This document shows positions 52,643 through 61,994 of a DNA stretch of 64,000 nucleotides, piece by piece. Position 1 is the stretch's first letter, and the number at the start of each line of letters is the position of its first letter. Position numbers and translations under genes: made by a program. This DNA comes from Falsiruegeria mediterranea M17 (GTDB lineage: Bacteria > Pseudomonadota > Alphaproteobacteria > Rhodobacterales > Rhodobacteraceae). The notes beneath the pieces are model-generated. The model was not told where the DNA came from and searched no databases. It worked only from the letters and a program-made list of their open reading frames with translations. The stretch lies in NCBI RefSeq assembly GCF_900302455.1, contig NZ_ONZG01000005.1, positions 248,001-312,000 of the forward strand. The letters run 5' to 3'.

Positions 52643-53863
52643 TTAGGCAAACAGCTCGTGTGCCAGTTCCAGCGCGTCGACCAGGGTGTCCACCTCGTCC
52701 GTCGTGTTGTAGAGGCCAAAGCTGGCGCGGCAGGTGGCTGTGACGCCCAAGTGGTCCATAAGTGGACCAGCACAATGGTGGCCTGCGCGCACGGCGACAC
52801 CCTTTTTGTCCAGGATGGTCGAGATGTCGTGCGGGTGCCCTGCCCCGTCCAGCGTGAAGCTGAAGATCGCGGCCTTGTCGGGCGTGGTGCCCTGCACCTG
52901 CAGCCAATTGAGCCCTTGCAGCTTGGACATGGCATAGTCCCGCAGACCCGCCTCGTGGGCTGCGATGTTATCCATCCCCAGCTCCATCATGTACTCCAGC
53001 GCCACGCCCAGACCGATGGTTTGCACGATGCCGGGGGTTCCGGCCTCGAACTTCATTGGGGGATCGTTGTAGGTGACGGCCTCTTTCGACACTTCGCGGA
53101 TCATGTCACCGCCGCCGATAAAGGGGCGCATTTCCGCCATGCGTTCGGCCTTGCAATAGATCGCGCCAGAGCCGGAGGGGCCATACAGCTTGTGGCCGGT
53201 GATGGCGTAGAAGTCACAGCCAAGGTCTTGCACGTCGACCGGCATGTGAACCGCGCCCTGGCTGCCGTCGACCAATACCGGAACACCCTTGGCATGTGCG
53301 CCTTGGGTAATTGCCTTGACGTCGACCATGGTGCCCAGAACGTTGGAACATTGAGTGACCGCAACCAGCTTGGTCTTGGGTCCGATGGCGTCGATCACCG
53401 CCTGCGGGTCAAGCGCACCAGTGCTGTCCACGTCGACCCATTTCAGCACCACCCCCTGGCGTTCGCGCAGGAAATGCCAAGGCACGATGTTGGCGTGGTG
53501 CTCCATCACGCTAAGAACGATCTCATCACCCGCCTTTAGACGCGGCATGGCCCAGCCATAGGCGACCATGTTGATGCCCTCGGTCGTGCCCGAATTCAGC
53601 ACGATCTCATCCTCGGAGCCTGCATTCAGGAACTTGGCAATGATCCCGCGCACCGCCTCATATTTGTCGGTGGCCAGATTGGACAGGAAGTGCAGCCCGC
53701 GGTGAACGTTGGCGTATTCCATCGAATAGGCCTGCGTGATCGCATCGATCACCACCTGCGGTTTCTGAGCTGAAGCGCCGTTATCAAGATAGGTCAGCGG
53801 CTTGCCGTTCACCTCGCGCGAGAGGATCGGGAAATCGGCCCGGATTTTGTTGACGTCATACAT
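52643..53863 (-). CDS. sufS: Cysteine desulfurase SufS
   Basis: A 406-residue PLP enzyme of the SufS (class II) type that takes sulfur from cysteine for Fe-S cluster assembly. The PLP Lys is Lys225 (ITGHKLYGPSG) and the persulfide-forming Cys is Cys364 in RAGHHCAGPLM, the same position as in E. coli SufS. Full length. It is the last gene of the suf operon here; 330 bases downstream lie the tRNA fragments. The sufT/sufA genes often found next are not present. Confidence 0.96.
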   Translation of the reverse strand: MYDVNKIRADFPILSREVNGKPLTYLDNGASAQKPQVVIDAITQAYSMEYANVHRGLHFLSNLATDKYEAVRGIIAKFLNAGSEDEIVLNSGTTEGINMVAYGWAMPRLKAGDEIVLSVMEHHANIVPWHFLRERQGVVLKWVDVDSTGALDPQAVIDAIGPKTKLVAVTQCSNVLGTMVDVKAITQGAHAKGVPVLVDGSQGAVHMPVDVQDLGCDFYAITGHKLYGPSGSGAIYCKAERMAEMRPFIGGGDMIREVSKEAVTYNDPPMKFEAGTPGIVQTIGLGVALEYMMELGMDNIAAHEAGLRDYAMSKLQGLNWLQVQGTTPDKAAIFSFTLDGAGHPHDISTILDKKGVAVRAGHHCAGPLMDHLGVTATCRASFGLYNTTDEVDTLVDALELAHELFA

Positions 53864-53878
53864 GAGAAACGATCCCAG

Positions 53879-54445
53879 TTAGCCAGCCCCAAGAAGGGAG
53901 AGAAGAATGAAAAGCACCACCGCAATGGCAAAGACGGACCCGACCAATACGCCTGCGGCCTTCATCAGCGATCCCAAACGATGTGCCTGGTCGATGAAGT
54001 GCAAAAAGATGAAAAGACCGATCAGCGATGCCCCAAGCACCAATAGAAAGGATAGGATCGGGATGGTCAGCATCAATACAAGTGCGACCACTTGTACCGC
54101 GACGCGCAGAAATTGCATCCAGACCATCAAGATCATGACGTCGTCGAACGACCCCTGCCCGCCCAGCATGGAGCCGACGCGGTGAATCGAGATGATGGTG
54201 GCCAGAATGCCGCCGCCGACAAAGCCTGCGTAAACCATGGGTGACCGGATCAGCACCGGCATGCCTTCGGGGCCCGGCAGCATCATGTTGGACAGCGAAA
54301 ACAGCAGCGTATTCAGAACGACGGCCAAGGCCAGTCCCAGCCACAGCACATCCCGCCGCAGGTTGTGCGCCAACAGGACCTGGGCCGCCTGAGCGGGATT
54401 GGTGACGGACATCACCGCCAGATCCTTGAGATTCAGAGCGTTCAT
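53879..54445 (-). CDS. YIP1-like membrane protein
   Basis: A 188-residue integral membrane protein with about five hydrophobic segments after a short N-terminus (MNALNLKDLAVMSVTNPAQA). The pattern, a start with NPAQAAQVLLAHN followed by WLGLALAVVLNTLLF, resembles the Yip1 family. Its ATG overlaps the stop of the next membrane gene (ATGA). A competing frame in the same region (53856-54686) lacks this profile. Such a pair of membrane genes inside Rhodobacterales suf operons has no known role. Confidence 0.8.
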   Translation of the reverse strand: MNALNLKDLAVMSVTNPAQAAQVLLAHNLRRDVLWLGLALAVVLNTLLFSLSNMMLPGPEGMPVLIRSPMVYAGFVGGGILATIISIHRVGSMLGGQGSFDDVMILMVWMQFLRVAVQVVALVLMLTIPILSFLLVLGASLIGLFIFLHFIDQAHRLGSLMKAAGVLVGSVFAIAVVLFILLSLLGAG

Positions 54446-54927
54446 TTGCCTGCCCTTTCCGCCTGAAACATCCCCGCGATCCAGAACCACGCAAAAACCG
54501 CAAACCACACAGCACCCACCAGTTGCAGCGATGGACCCGGACCAATGAACCCGGCCACCAGCCCATGCAACAGAACCAGCGGGCTGGACGCCAGCAGCGC
54601 CCAGAACAATGCCAGACGCGCTCCGTACCAATCACCCTTGCCGCCCACAACCTTGGCCACAACGTGCGACACCGCCGCGATGACATACATCAAAAGCGGC
54701 GCGATCAGGATCAGGGCCATCAGGCTGCCGGCCATCAGCTCGTTCAGATCGCGGCCCTCAAGGTGGGCCTCACGCGATAGGCGCGGCAGCTGCGCGATGA
54801 ACAGCACCACGCAACTGGCCATGAGAATGGCCAGCGCGCGGTCTTCGCGCTGTCCCATGTCCAGCAGGCGCCGCACAACGCGCCCGGGGCCACGATACGT
54901 GGCCACGATGTCCGTCGTTACCGACAT
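54442..54927 (-). CDS. YIP1-like membrane protein
   Basis: A 161-residue protein with about four hydrophobic segments (visible at 32-48, 67-90, 104-125 and 134-153) after a basic N-terminus. It is a probable paralogue or partner of the following 188-residue gene. Its start shares a base with the sufD stop (TGATG) and its stop overlaps the next start, so it is expressed with suf genes. Function unknown. Confidence 0.8.
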   Translation of the reverse strand: MSVTTDIVATYRGPGRVVRRLLDMGQREDRALAILMASCVVLFIAQLPRLSREAHLEGRDLNELMAGSLMALILIAPLLMYVIAAVSHVVAKVVGGKGDWYGARLALFWALLASSPLVLLHGLVAGFIGPGPSLQLVGAVWFAVFAWFWIAGMFQAERAGK

Positions 54928-56207
54928 CAGCGGCGGCGCGACAGCCAGGATTCCAGACGGTTGACGATGTCCGCCGCCAGATCCTCGTCCTCGATCTCCT
55001 CGACCGCTTCGGCCAGAAACGCCAAGGTCAGCAGGTCGGTCGCGTCCGCCACAGGCAACCCGCGCGAGCGCAGATAGAACAGTGCAGTCTCGTCGATCGC
55101 GCCCGACGTCGAGCCGTGTGAACAGGCCACATCGTCGGCATAGATCTCAAGCTCAGGCTTGGCGAGGAACTGGCTGTCATCGTCCAGAAGCAGCGATTGG
55201 CTGATCTGGTAACCATCGGTCTTTTGCGCGCCTGCCTTGACCAGAATCTTACCCTGGAACACGCCGGTCGCACCGTTGCGCAGCACCTTTTTGAACACCT
55301 GACGGCTTTCACAGTTCACCGCGTCATGGGTGATGAACACTGTGTCGTCGTGATGGAAATCTCCATCACCCACACAGGCACCCGCCACATGCGCAACCGC
55401 ATCATCGCCCAGGATCTCGATCACCTGTTCGTTCCGCGTAAGCACACCGTTTACTGTCAAGGTGAAGGACTTGTAGACCGATTCCTCGCCCAAACGGGTG
55501 AACATGTGGGTCACAGCACGACGCTCGTGATCGCGCCCTTGCGAGCGCACGTGATGCAGGATGCCGCCATCCGCTATGTCGATCTCCATGCATTTGTTGA
55601 AACGCGCAGCCGCCGGACCGTTTTCCAGAATCGTCGCCTCGGCCCCGCTTTCGACCCGCACGATGTGATGCAGGAACGCGTCCGACGCCTCATCCTTGTG
55701 TACGTAGATCAGGCTGATCGGTTTCGAGGGTTTGCCCGTCACGTGAATCGCGACGCCATCTGCGGCAAAGGCCGTGTTCAGAGCCGCCAGCGGCCGCGGC
55801 ACAGGATTGTGGCCCCGTGTTTCCAGCACACCATACAGATCTTTGGCCCAGTGGATGTCCGTGCAACAGATGTCCTCGAGCCGTTCAATTTGCACCCCTT
55901 CGAGGGACAGATCGTCCGACGCGTCGGCGTCAAAGATACCGTCGACAAACACGATCTTGAGGCGATCGATCTGATCGAACATCAGTGGTTCGTCATTGTC
56001 GAACAGTGCCGCCTTTGGGGCGTCGGCCTGAACCAGCGTGTCGGGACGGGTGTATTTCCAATATTCGTCGCGGCGATCCGGCAGACCCATCTCGCGCACG
56101 CGGGCAACTGCCGCTTCGCGCGCGGGCTTGGTGCAGCCCGCCGTCGGCAGCTCCAGCGCGGCCAGGCGCGCCTCGGTTGCGGTTTGTTTAATCTCGGGCA
56201 AAGCCAT
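54927..56207 (-). CDS. sufD: Fe-S cluster assembly scaffold protein SufD
   Basis: A 426-residue SufB/SufD-family beta-helix protein. The C-terminal core ACSHGSTSGAIDETALFYLRSRG (shown in parts: CSHGSTSGAID and LFYLRSRG) is highly conserved and carries the His that binds cluster iron in the SufBCD complex. The start follows the sufC stop as TAATG. It acts with SufB and SufC in cytoplasmic cluster assembly. Confidence 0.96.
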   Translation of the reverse strand: MALPEIKQTATEARLAALELPTAGCTKPAREAAVARVREMGLPDRRDEYWKYTRPDTLVQADAPKAALFDNDEPLMFDQIDRLKIVFVDGIFDADASDDLSLEGVQIERLEDICCTDIHWAKDLYGVLETRGHNPVPRPLAALNTAFAADGVAIHVTGKPSKPISLIYVHKDEASDAFLHHIVRVESGAEATILENGPAAARFNKCMEIDIADGGILHHVRSQGRDHERRAVTHMFTRLGEESVYKSFTLTVNGVLTRNEQVIEILGDDAVAHVAGACVGDGDFHHDDTVFITHDAVNCESRQVFKKVLRNGATGVFQGKILVKAGAQKTDGYQISQSLLLDDDSQFLAKPELEIYADDVACSHGSTSGAIDETALFYLRSRGLPVADATDLLTLAFLAEAVEEIEDEDLAADIVNRLESWLSRRR

Positions 56208-56959
56208 TACTGCACCTCGGCCAGAATGTCGGCGTAACCGTTGTTTTCCACCTCGAGCGCCAGCTCGGGCCCACCGGTTTTCACGATGCGGCCGTCCGCC
56301 ATGATGTGAACGACGTCGGGTTTGATGTGATCCAGCAGGCGCTGATAGTGGGTGATCACCAGGAACCCGCGACCCTCGTCACGCAGGGCGTTCACGCCTT
56401 CGGCGACCAGTTTCATCGCATCGACGTCCAGACCCGAGTCGGTCTCATCCAGGATGCACATCTTGGGCTCCAGCATCGCCATCTGCAGGATCTCGTTGCG
56501 CTTTTTCTCACCACCCGAGAAGCCCACGTTCACCGGACGCTTGAGCATGTCAGCGTTGATTTTCAGCGACTTGGCGCGCTCGCGTACAATTTTCAGGAAG
56601 TCGGCGGCGCTCAGCTCTTCTTCGCCGCGCGCCTTGCGCTGTGCGTTCACAGCCGTCCGCAGGAAGGTCATGTTGCCGACACCGGGGATTTCGACCGGGT
56701 ATTGGAACGCCAGGAACAGGCCAGCTGCGGCGCGTTCTTCCGGCTCCAACTCCAGCAGGTCTTCGCCGTCGAGCGAGGCGGCGCCTTCGGTCACTTCGTA
56801 GCCGTCGCGGCCCGACAGAACATAGGACAACGTCGATTTGCCTGAGCCGTTGGGGCCCATGATCGCATGCACCTTGCCAGAGTCGACCTTCAGGTCGACG
56901 CCTTTCAAGATCTGCTTCTCTTCTTCTTCAAGTTTGACGTGCAGGTTTTTGATTTCGAG
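56207..56959 (-). CDS. sufC: Fe-S cluster assembly ATPase SufC
   Basis: A 250-residue ABC-type ATPase without membrane parts. Walker A is GPNGSGKST (36-44), the signature is GFSGGEKKRNEI, and Walker B ends CILDETDSGLD with the SufC-specific residues. The ATG at 56959 follows GCGAGGCAAAA; the ATG at 56980, which overlaps the upstream stop, is a less likely start. It powers the SufBCD scaffold. Confidence 0.96.
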   Translation of the reverse strand, partial: LEIKNLHVKLEEEEKQILKGVDLKVDSGKVHAIMGPNGSGKSTLSYVLSGRDGYEVTEGAASLDGEDLLELEPEERAAAGLFLAFQYPVEIPGVGNMTFLRTAVNAQRKARGEEELSAADFLKIVRERAKSLKINADMLKRPVNVGFSGGEKKRNEILQMAMLEPKMCILDETDSGLDVDAMKLVAEGVNALRDEGRGFLVITHYQRLLDHIKPDVVHIMADGRIVKTGGPELALEVENNGYADILAEVQ

Positions 56960-56976
56960 CATTTTTGCCTCGCTTT

Positions 56977-57798
56977 TCATCTCTGGCCCGCAGCGGATGC
57001 GCGGGAACTGTCAGGGGCGGCACGCAGATGTGCCGGAAAGGTTTCAATCAGATCGGCCCGGGCACGTGCGATGCCGTCGCCATAGGTCAGTTCGGTTCCA
57101 TCTTTGAGTGTGGACAGAACGTCCAGGACCTCATGAGTTTCGATCGGTGAAATCAACGGGCGCCCAACGGACGCCGCGTAATCGTGGTACTTCAGATGTG
57201 ACTGCTCACCGGGGCTGAGCCAGGTGCTCGGCACGCCGAACGCGTCCGCCACTATCAGGCCATGCAGGCTGCTGGCGATCACGTGGCGACTGGACGCAAT
57301 CCGGCGGCACACGTCCAGCGCATCGCCGCGCGGATCCACCAGATCCAACACCGGTTCTCGCGCAGCAAGTGCGCGAAGCTCAGGATCATCCATGTGGCTA
57401 TGATGCGGCACCAGCGCCACGCGATCTTGCATGGACGGCGCATCGTCAATCAAACCCGGGACCAGCAGCCCTGCGTCACCAAAGCGACGGGTTTTCACGC
57501 CCAACAAAGCCGCAGTCAAAGGGCCGCGAACCAAGGTCATATCAACGTTCGGCAAGAAATCCTTGGGCACCGGATGCAAAAGGCCCGTGCCCCAGATCAC
57601 GGGTTTCTCGCGACCTGGTCTTGCCTCTGAAAAATTCCTGCGCACGACTTGCAACAAAGAGCCGATGGCGACCATTTCACAGTTTTTGGGTCCTGCATGG
57701 GCAACCGGACGGCCAGACACCAGCGCAACAATCAAGGCAGACAGAGCATCACCGAAATTTGGGACAGATTTCCACCAGTGTAGCTTGATTGGTTCCAT
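56977..57798 (-). CDS. Polysaccharide pyruvyl transferase-family protein
   Basis: A 273-residue cytoplasmic protein. The N-terminus LHWWKSVPNFGDALSALI matches the pyruvyl-transferase start (NWGD), followed by LVRGPLTAALL and FGDAGLLVP, and near the C-terminus ASSLHGLIVADAFGVP. These are the family's conserved strands. It would transfer a ketal-pyruvyl or related group to a sugar. I start at the ATG at 57798; a GTG at 57819 adds seven residues. It sits inside the suf operon: its 3' end meets sufC. Biologically unconnected to Fe-S assembly as far as is known. Confidence 0.85.
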   Translation of the reverse strand: MEPIKLHWWKSVPNFGDALSALIVALVSGRPVAHAGPKNCEMVAIGSLLQVVRRNFSEARPGREKPVIWGTGLLHPVPKDFLPNVDMTLVRGPLTAALLGVKTRRFGDAGLLVPGLIDDAPSMQDRVALVPHHSHMDDPELRALAAREPVLDLVDPRGDALDVCRRIASSRHVIASSLHGLIVADAFGVPSTWLSPGEQSHLKYHDYAASVGRPLISPIETHEVLDVLSTLKDGTELTYGDGIARARADLIETFPAHLRAAPDSSRASAAGQR

Positions 57799-57925
57799 AT
57801 GAAGCGCAGCGCTCGTCACAACAATGCCCTTTCAACCCACGCATTCGACCAGGACAACAGACACCTTGGGCACAGCAGGGCCAAAGTGTTCACCGTGTGT
57901 CATGAGGTTCAAGCGGCTCTTCATA

Positions 57926-58732
57926 TCAAGCTCCGGACTGGGTCTCGGCCGCGCCAACAAAATAATTCTTGTTCGAGCGATAGCGTTGCATCACGTCCAG
58001 CACCTGGTAGCCGACATCCTTGACCCAGGCAAAGAACGCGTCTTCGTTCTCATTGTCGACTTCGATCATCAATACCGGCTTGCTGCGCGCAACTGTCTTC
58101 TTCAAGCCATTGAGAACCTTGATCTCCATCCCTTCAACGTCGATCTTGATCAGGGCGGGGTCCACGTCGGCAAGAACATCGTCACCGACGATCACCTCAA
58201 TGTCGCCTTCCCCGGCGATCATCCGCGCAGCGCCCAGGTTCTTCTCTTGCTTGCGCATGGCATAACCGCCCTCGGACGTGTCGGACAGACCGTATCCGAT
58301 GTTGTCCAGATCAAAGAGCGGCCCCAGGCCGTTGAAGGCGACATTTGCCAGCAACAAGCGGTACGCCAACGGGTTTGGTTCGAACGGAATGACCTTGGCG
58401 GGCGACAGGAACAGCGACACGAACAGGCTGTGATTGCCGACATTCGCGCCAATATCCACAAAAATGCCGCCCTTGTTGGGAAAGATCGATCGGATCTTGT
58501 CCAGCTCTTCCTGTTCATAAAACGCACCAGTGCGGTGAGCACGCTGGATGGGATCACGCAACTTGTCAGTTGCGAACAGAACGTGTTTGCCTTCGATTTC
58601 GCACGGGATCGCGTCGGTGCTCCAATACACATACGGATCACCGTTCTTGATCGCCGCTTTGGCGGCCTCAAGTTCGAAATGGCGTTCACGTTTTTGGACC
58701 CGAACCGGCGGCTGTCCCGCGTCAGGTGTCAT
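57926..58732 (-). CDS. FkbM-family methyltransferase
   Basis: A 268-residue SAM-dependent enzyme. The SAM-binding motif [16 protein letters not shown] starts at residue 91, with the acid FEPNP at the end of strand 2 and [16 protein letters not shown] typical of FkbM proteins, which O-methylate sugars or polyketides. Its start overlaps the sufB stop (ATGA), so it is expressed from the suf promoter. It pairs with the pyruvyl transferase-like gene, separated by 127 bases, as a putative glycan-modifying couple. Confidence 0.9.
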   Translation of the reverse strand: MTPDAGQPPVRVQKRERHFELEAAKAAIKNGDPYVYWSTDAIPCEIEGKHVLFATDKLRDPIQRAHRTGAFYEQEELDKIRSIFPNKGGIFVDIGANVGNHSLFVSLFLSPAKVIPFEPNPLAYRLLLANVAFNGLGPLFDLDNIGYGLSDTSEGGYAMRKQEKNLGAARMIAGEGDIEVIVGDDVLADVDPALIKIDVEGMEIKVLNGLKKTVARSKPVLMIEVDNENEDAFFAWVKDVGYQVLDVMQRYRSNKNYFVGAAETQSGA

Positions 58733-60252
58733 CCAACGGACCCTTCAAGCGAGATCGCCACCAACTGCTGGGCTTCCATGGCAAACTCCATCGGCAGCGC
58801 CTGAAGCACGTCCTTGCAGAAACCGTTTACCACCAGGGCGACTGCCTCTTCCTCGTCCATTCCACGCGAGCGGCAGTAGAACAGCTGATCATCGTCCACC
58901 TTGGATGTGGTCGCCTCATGCTCGACGCGGGCCGAGTTGTTCTTGACCTCGATGTACGGAACCGTGTGCGCCCCGCATTTATCACCGATCAGCAGCGAGT
59001 CACATTGGGTGTAATTGCGCCCGTTCTTGGCCTTGGGGTGCATGCTGACCAGACCGCGATAGGTGTTCTGCGCCTTGCCCGCACTGATGCCCTTGGACAC
59101 GATGCGCGACTTGGTGTCTTTGCCCAGGTGGATCATCTTGGTGCCGGTATCGGCCTGTTGCATGTTGTTGGCGATGGCGATCGAATAGAACTCGCCCTGG
59201 CTTTCATTGCCACGCAGGATGCAGGACGGGTATTTCCAGGTCACGGCGGAACCAGTTTCCACCTGCGTCCACATCACCTTGGACCGGTCACCGCGGCAAT
59301 CGGCGCGTTTGGTCACGAAGTTGTAGATGCCACCTTTGCCGTTCTCATCCCCGGGATACCAGTTCTGAACGGTCGAGTATTTCACCTCGGCGTCTTCTTC
59401 TATGATGATCTCAACCACAGCTGCGTGCAGCTGAGCGATGTCACGTGCCGGAGCAGTACAGCCTTCCAAGTAGCTGACATAGCTGCCTTTATCGGCGATG
59501 ATCAAGGTACGCTCGAACTGACCGGTGTTTTCCGCATTGATACGGAAATAGGTGGACAGCTCCATCGGGCAACGCACACCCGGTGGAACGTAGACAAACG
59601 AACCGTCCGAGAAGACAGCCGAGTTCAGCGTGGCGTAAAAGTTGTCCGACACCGGAACAACCGAACCGAGGTATTTCTTCACAAGTTCGGGGTGTTCCTT
59701 GATCGCCTCAGAGATCGAGCAGAAGATGACACCTGCCTTTTTCAGCTCTTCCTGGAACGTTGTGCCGACCGAGACGGAGTCAAACACCGCATCAACTGCG
59801 ACCTTACGGCCCTCGGCAGGCATGTTTTCTGCACCTTCGACACCGGCCAGAATCATCTGTTCTTTCAGCGGGATACCCAGCTTTTCGTAAGTGGCCAGCA
59901 GCTTGGGGTCGACCTCGTCCAGCGACTTGGGTTTGACCTCCATCGACTTGGGACGGGCATAATAATACTGGTCCTGGAAATCGATTTCCGGATAGTCGAC
60001 CATGGCCCAGTCAGGCTCTTTCTTGGTCAGCCAGCGGTCATACGCCTCAAGCCGCCAATTGAGCATCCACTCGGGCTCTTCGTTTTTCTCCGAGATCAGA
60101 CGGACGATGTCGGTGGTCAGCCCTTTGGGGGCATATTCCATCTCGATATCGGTTTCCCAACCGTATTTGTAAGCGCCGCCGACCTCGCGAACCGCATCCA
60201 CGGTTTCCTGATCAACGCCTTCTTTAACCTGTGTCTGGTCCAATGCGGCCAT
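58729..60252 (-). CDS. sufB: Fe-S cluster assembly protein SufB
   Basis: A 507-residue SufB, the expected length. Conserved stretches include [20 protein letters not shown] near the N-terminus, [25 protein letters not shown] in the core (shown in part), and the C-terminal [19 protein letters not shown] (its first residues) with the essential Glu and Cys. It forms the scaffold with SufC and SufD. Its start is 18 bases after the cysteine desulfurase gene. Confidence 0.97.
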   Translation of the reverse strand: MAALDQTQVKEGVDQETVDAVREVGGAYKYGWETDIEMEYAPKGLTTDIVRLISEKNEEPEWMLNWRLEAYDRWLTKKEPDWAMVDYPEIDFQDQYYYARPKSMEVKPKSLDEVDPKLLATYEKLGIPLKEQMILAGVEGAENMPAEGRKVAVDAVFDSVSVGTTFQEELKKAGVIFCSISEAIKEHPELVKKYLGSVVPVSDNFYATLNSAVFSDGSFVYVPPGVRCPMELSTYFRINAENTGQFERTLIIADKGSYVSYLEGCTAPARDIAQLHAAVVEIIIEEDAEVKYSTVQNWYPGDENGKGGIYNFVTKRADCRGDRSKVMWTQVETGSAVTWKYPSCILRGNESQGEFYSIAIANNMQQADTGTKMIHLGKDTKSRIVSKGISAGKAQNTYRGLVSMHPKAKNGRNYTQCDSLLIGDKCGAHTVPYIEVKNNSARVEHEATTSKVDDDQLFYCRSRGMDEEEAVALVVNGFCKDVLQALPMEFAMEAQQLVAISLEGSVG

Positions 60253-60270
60253 GACAAACCCTCCGTCAGA

Positions 60271-61314
60271 TCACGCAGCACGCGCGTGATGCTTTTTTTC
60301 CTTTTGCAGCCACGCATCCGCAAAGCGCAGCACATCTTCTTCACTCGTCTCGGGCCCCAGCGACACGCGGATCGCGCTGCTTGCCGTGGCCTCGTCATAT
60401 CCCATCGCGGTCAGCACTGAGCTGGCCTTGACCTTGCCGCTTGAGCAGGCAGAGCCCGCGCTGATGGCAAATCCGGCCAGGTCCATCTGCATCACCTGGG
60501 TTTCGCCCTTCCAGCCGGGTGTGGCGAAACAAAGCGTATTAGGCAGACGTTTCTGTCCATACCCGACAAAAATAGTCTTGCTTGCACCAGCCTCAAGAGC
60601 CTTTTCTAGAATATTTCTAAGTTCCGCAACCCGTTCCCATACGCCATCCGCCAATTCCCGAGCAGCGGCTTGTGCCGCGGCGCCAAAACCGACCATTCCC
60701 AGCACATTCTCGGTGCCGGACCGGCGCCCCATCTCTTGGCCCCCGCCCTTGATCTGCGCCTGCAGGTCTGTGCCGCGCGGCATGACAACAGCACCGATTC
60801 CCTTAGGCCCACCCAGCTTGTGGGCCGAGATCATTGCCATCTGCACGCCCATCCAGTTGAAGGCGATCGGCAGCTTGCCAAAGGCCTGAGTCGCGTCCGT
60901 GACCGCAAGGCCCCGCGGCAACTCCTGCACAATGCCGGTTTCCGAATTGGCAAGTTGAAGGGTGGAAGATGCCGGATCTGCCACCGTTACCTGCCCTGCA
61001 CTCGAAACAGGTAAATCCTCATAAATCCAAGCCCTTACCGCGTCATGTTCAAGTGATGAACCGTGCAATCCGCGTCCCGACAGTGTCAGCGCCGCGCCTT
61101 CGGTCGACCCAGAGGTGAACACGACGTCCGCCCCGTCCGCGCCAAAAGCCGTGGCCACTTGCGCCCGCGCCTTTTCCACCAACGCCTTGGCCGCGCGCCC
61201 CTCGGCATGGACAGACGACGGGTTCCCGCACACATCCATAGCAGCGATCATCGCCTCGCGCGCCTCAACCCGCAGCGGGGTTGTCGCGTTGTGATCCAGG
61301 TAAACACGCCTCAT
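60271..61314 (-). CDS. Cysteine desulfurase, NifS/IscS type
   Basis: A 347-residue class I PLP desulfurase, slightly short. The PLP Lys is Lys166 (ISAHKLGGPKG) and the catalytic Cys is Cys290 in SAGSACSSGKVK, the loop typical of NifS/IscS. It is the second gene of the operon, between iscR and sufB. Together with SufS at the other end, the operon encodes two desulfurases of different class, a pattern common in Rhodobacterales. Confidence 0.93.
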   Translation of the reverse strand: MRRVYLDHNATTPLRVEAREAMIAAMDVCGNPSSVHAEGRAAKALVEKARAQVATAFGADGADVVFTSGSTEGAALTLSGRGLHGSSLEHDAVRAWIYEDLPVSSAGQVTVADPASSTLQLANSETGIVQELPRGLAVTDATQAFGKLPIAFNWMGVQMAMISAHKLGGPKGIGAVVMPRGTDLQAQIKGGGQEMGRRSGTENVLGMVGFGAAAQAAARELADGVWERVAELRNILEKALEAGASKTIFVGYGQKRLPNTLCFATPGWKGETQVMQMDLAGFAISAGSACSSGKVKASSVLTAMGYDEATASSAIRVSLGPETSEEDVLRFADAWLQKEKKHHARAA

Positions 61315-61351
61315 GGATACATCTTTTCTGACATGGTTAAGCCGCTAACCC

Positions 61352-61813
61352 TCATTCCGCGTCCACAACGGCAAAGAGGTTCGGAACGGCCGGGCACGGC
61401 GCAAGGTCATTCTTGATCACGTCCGACAACCGGGTTTGGTGCAAGAACACGTAGACATGTGCGCTCAACCCCTCCCACAGACGGTTAGTCAGTGATTGCG
61501 CGCGGCTACCCGACGAGCCACCCGAGGCACCTGCCCCCTTGTGCATGGCATCGACGGTTTCATCCACAGCGGCCAGAACTTCGACCACGCGAATCTCGGA
61601 TGCAGCACGCGCAAGACGGTATCCACCACCCGGGCCACGCACCGATGTCACTAGCTCTGCCCGGCGCAGCTTGACGAACAACTGTTCAAGATAGGGCAAC
61701 GAGATATCCTGACGCTCCGAAATCTCGCTCAATGTCACAAGCGTATCAGCGGGTTGCAGCGCGATGTCGGCCAGCGCCACCATCGCATAACGTCCCTTTG
61801 TCGATAGTTTCAT
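61352..61813 (-). CDS. iscR: Rrf2-family Fe-S regulator IscR (single-Cys type)
   Basis: A 153-residue regulator. The winged helix-turn-helix (1-65) ends in the family's RGPGGGYRLAR. The region that holds the three cluster-binding Cys in E. coli IscR (about 90-106) has none here (KGAGASGGSSGSRAQ). The only Cys is Cys140 near the C-terminus. Known Rhodobacter IscR also lacks two or more of these Cys yet binds a cluster, so this looks like that alternative type. The start at 61813 (MKLSTKGRYA) gives the standard length. It heads the suf operon and probably represses it. Confidence 0.92.
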   Translation of the reverse strand: MKLSTKGRYAMVALADIALQPADTLVTLSEISERQDISLPYLEQLFVKLRRAELVTSVRGPGGGYRLARAASEIRVVEVLAAVDETVDAMHKGAGASGGSSGSRAQSLTNRLWEGLSAHVYVFLHQTRLSDVIKNDLAPCPAVPNLFAVVDAE

Positions 61814-61913
61814 CTCTTGCCTTCCAGCCCTGTGACATTTGAGCGCAATCATTGACCTTTTCACCATCAATGCGTATTCCGCAATGACGGTGTCACTTGA
61901 CGTCGCGCCGTAG

Positions 61914-61928
61914 TTAGAACCGTTCTAA
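61914..61928. promoter_or_regulatory. Iron-control-type palindrome upstream of iscR
   Basis: TTAGAAC-C-GTTCTAA is a perfect 7-bp inverted repeat around one base, between iscR and the divergent hydrolase gene, about 100 bases before iscR. It resembles the ICE/Irr box (TTAGAA-N3-TTCTAA type) of alphaproteobacteria as I recall it. An IscR site is an alternative. Either would tie the suf operon to iron supply. Confidence 0.6.
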
Positions 61929-61994
61929 AGTGCCTTAGGGAATTCGTCAACATTCCGAAGCACACGAATAATAACAGACAGGATGAACGCACAT

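Noticed and set aside
53856-54686. Alternative minus-strand frame of 276 codons overlapping the YIP1-like genes
   Set aside because: Arg/Ser/Cys-rich with no hydrophobic pattern, while the chosen frames give clean membrane proteins with coupled starts.
58726-60420. Plus-strand frame of 564 codons
   Set aside because: Antisense of sufB, which is unmistakable on the minus strand.
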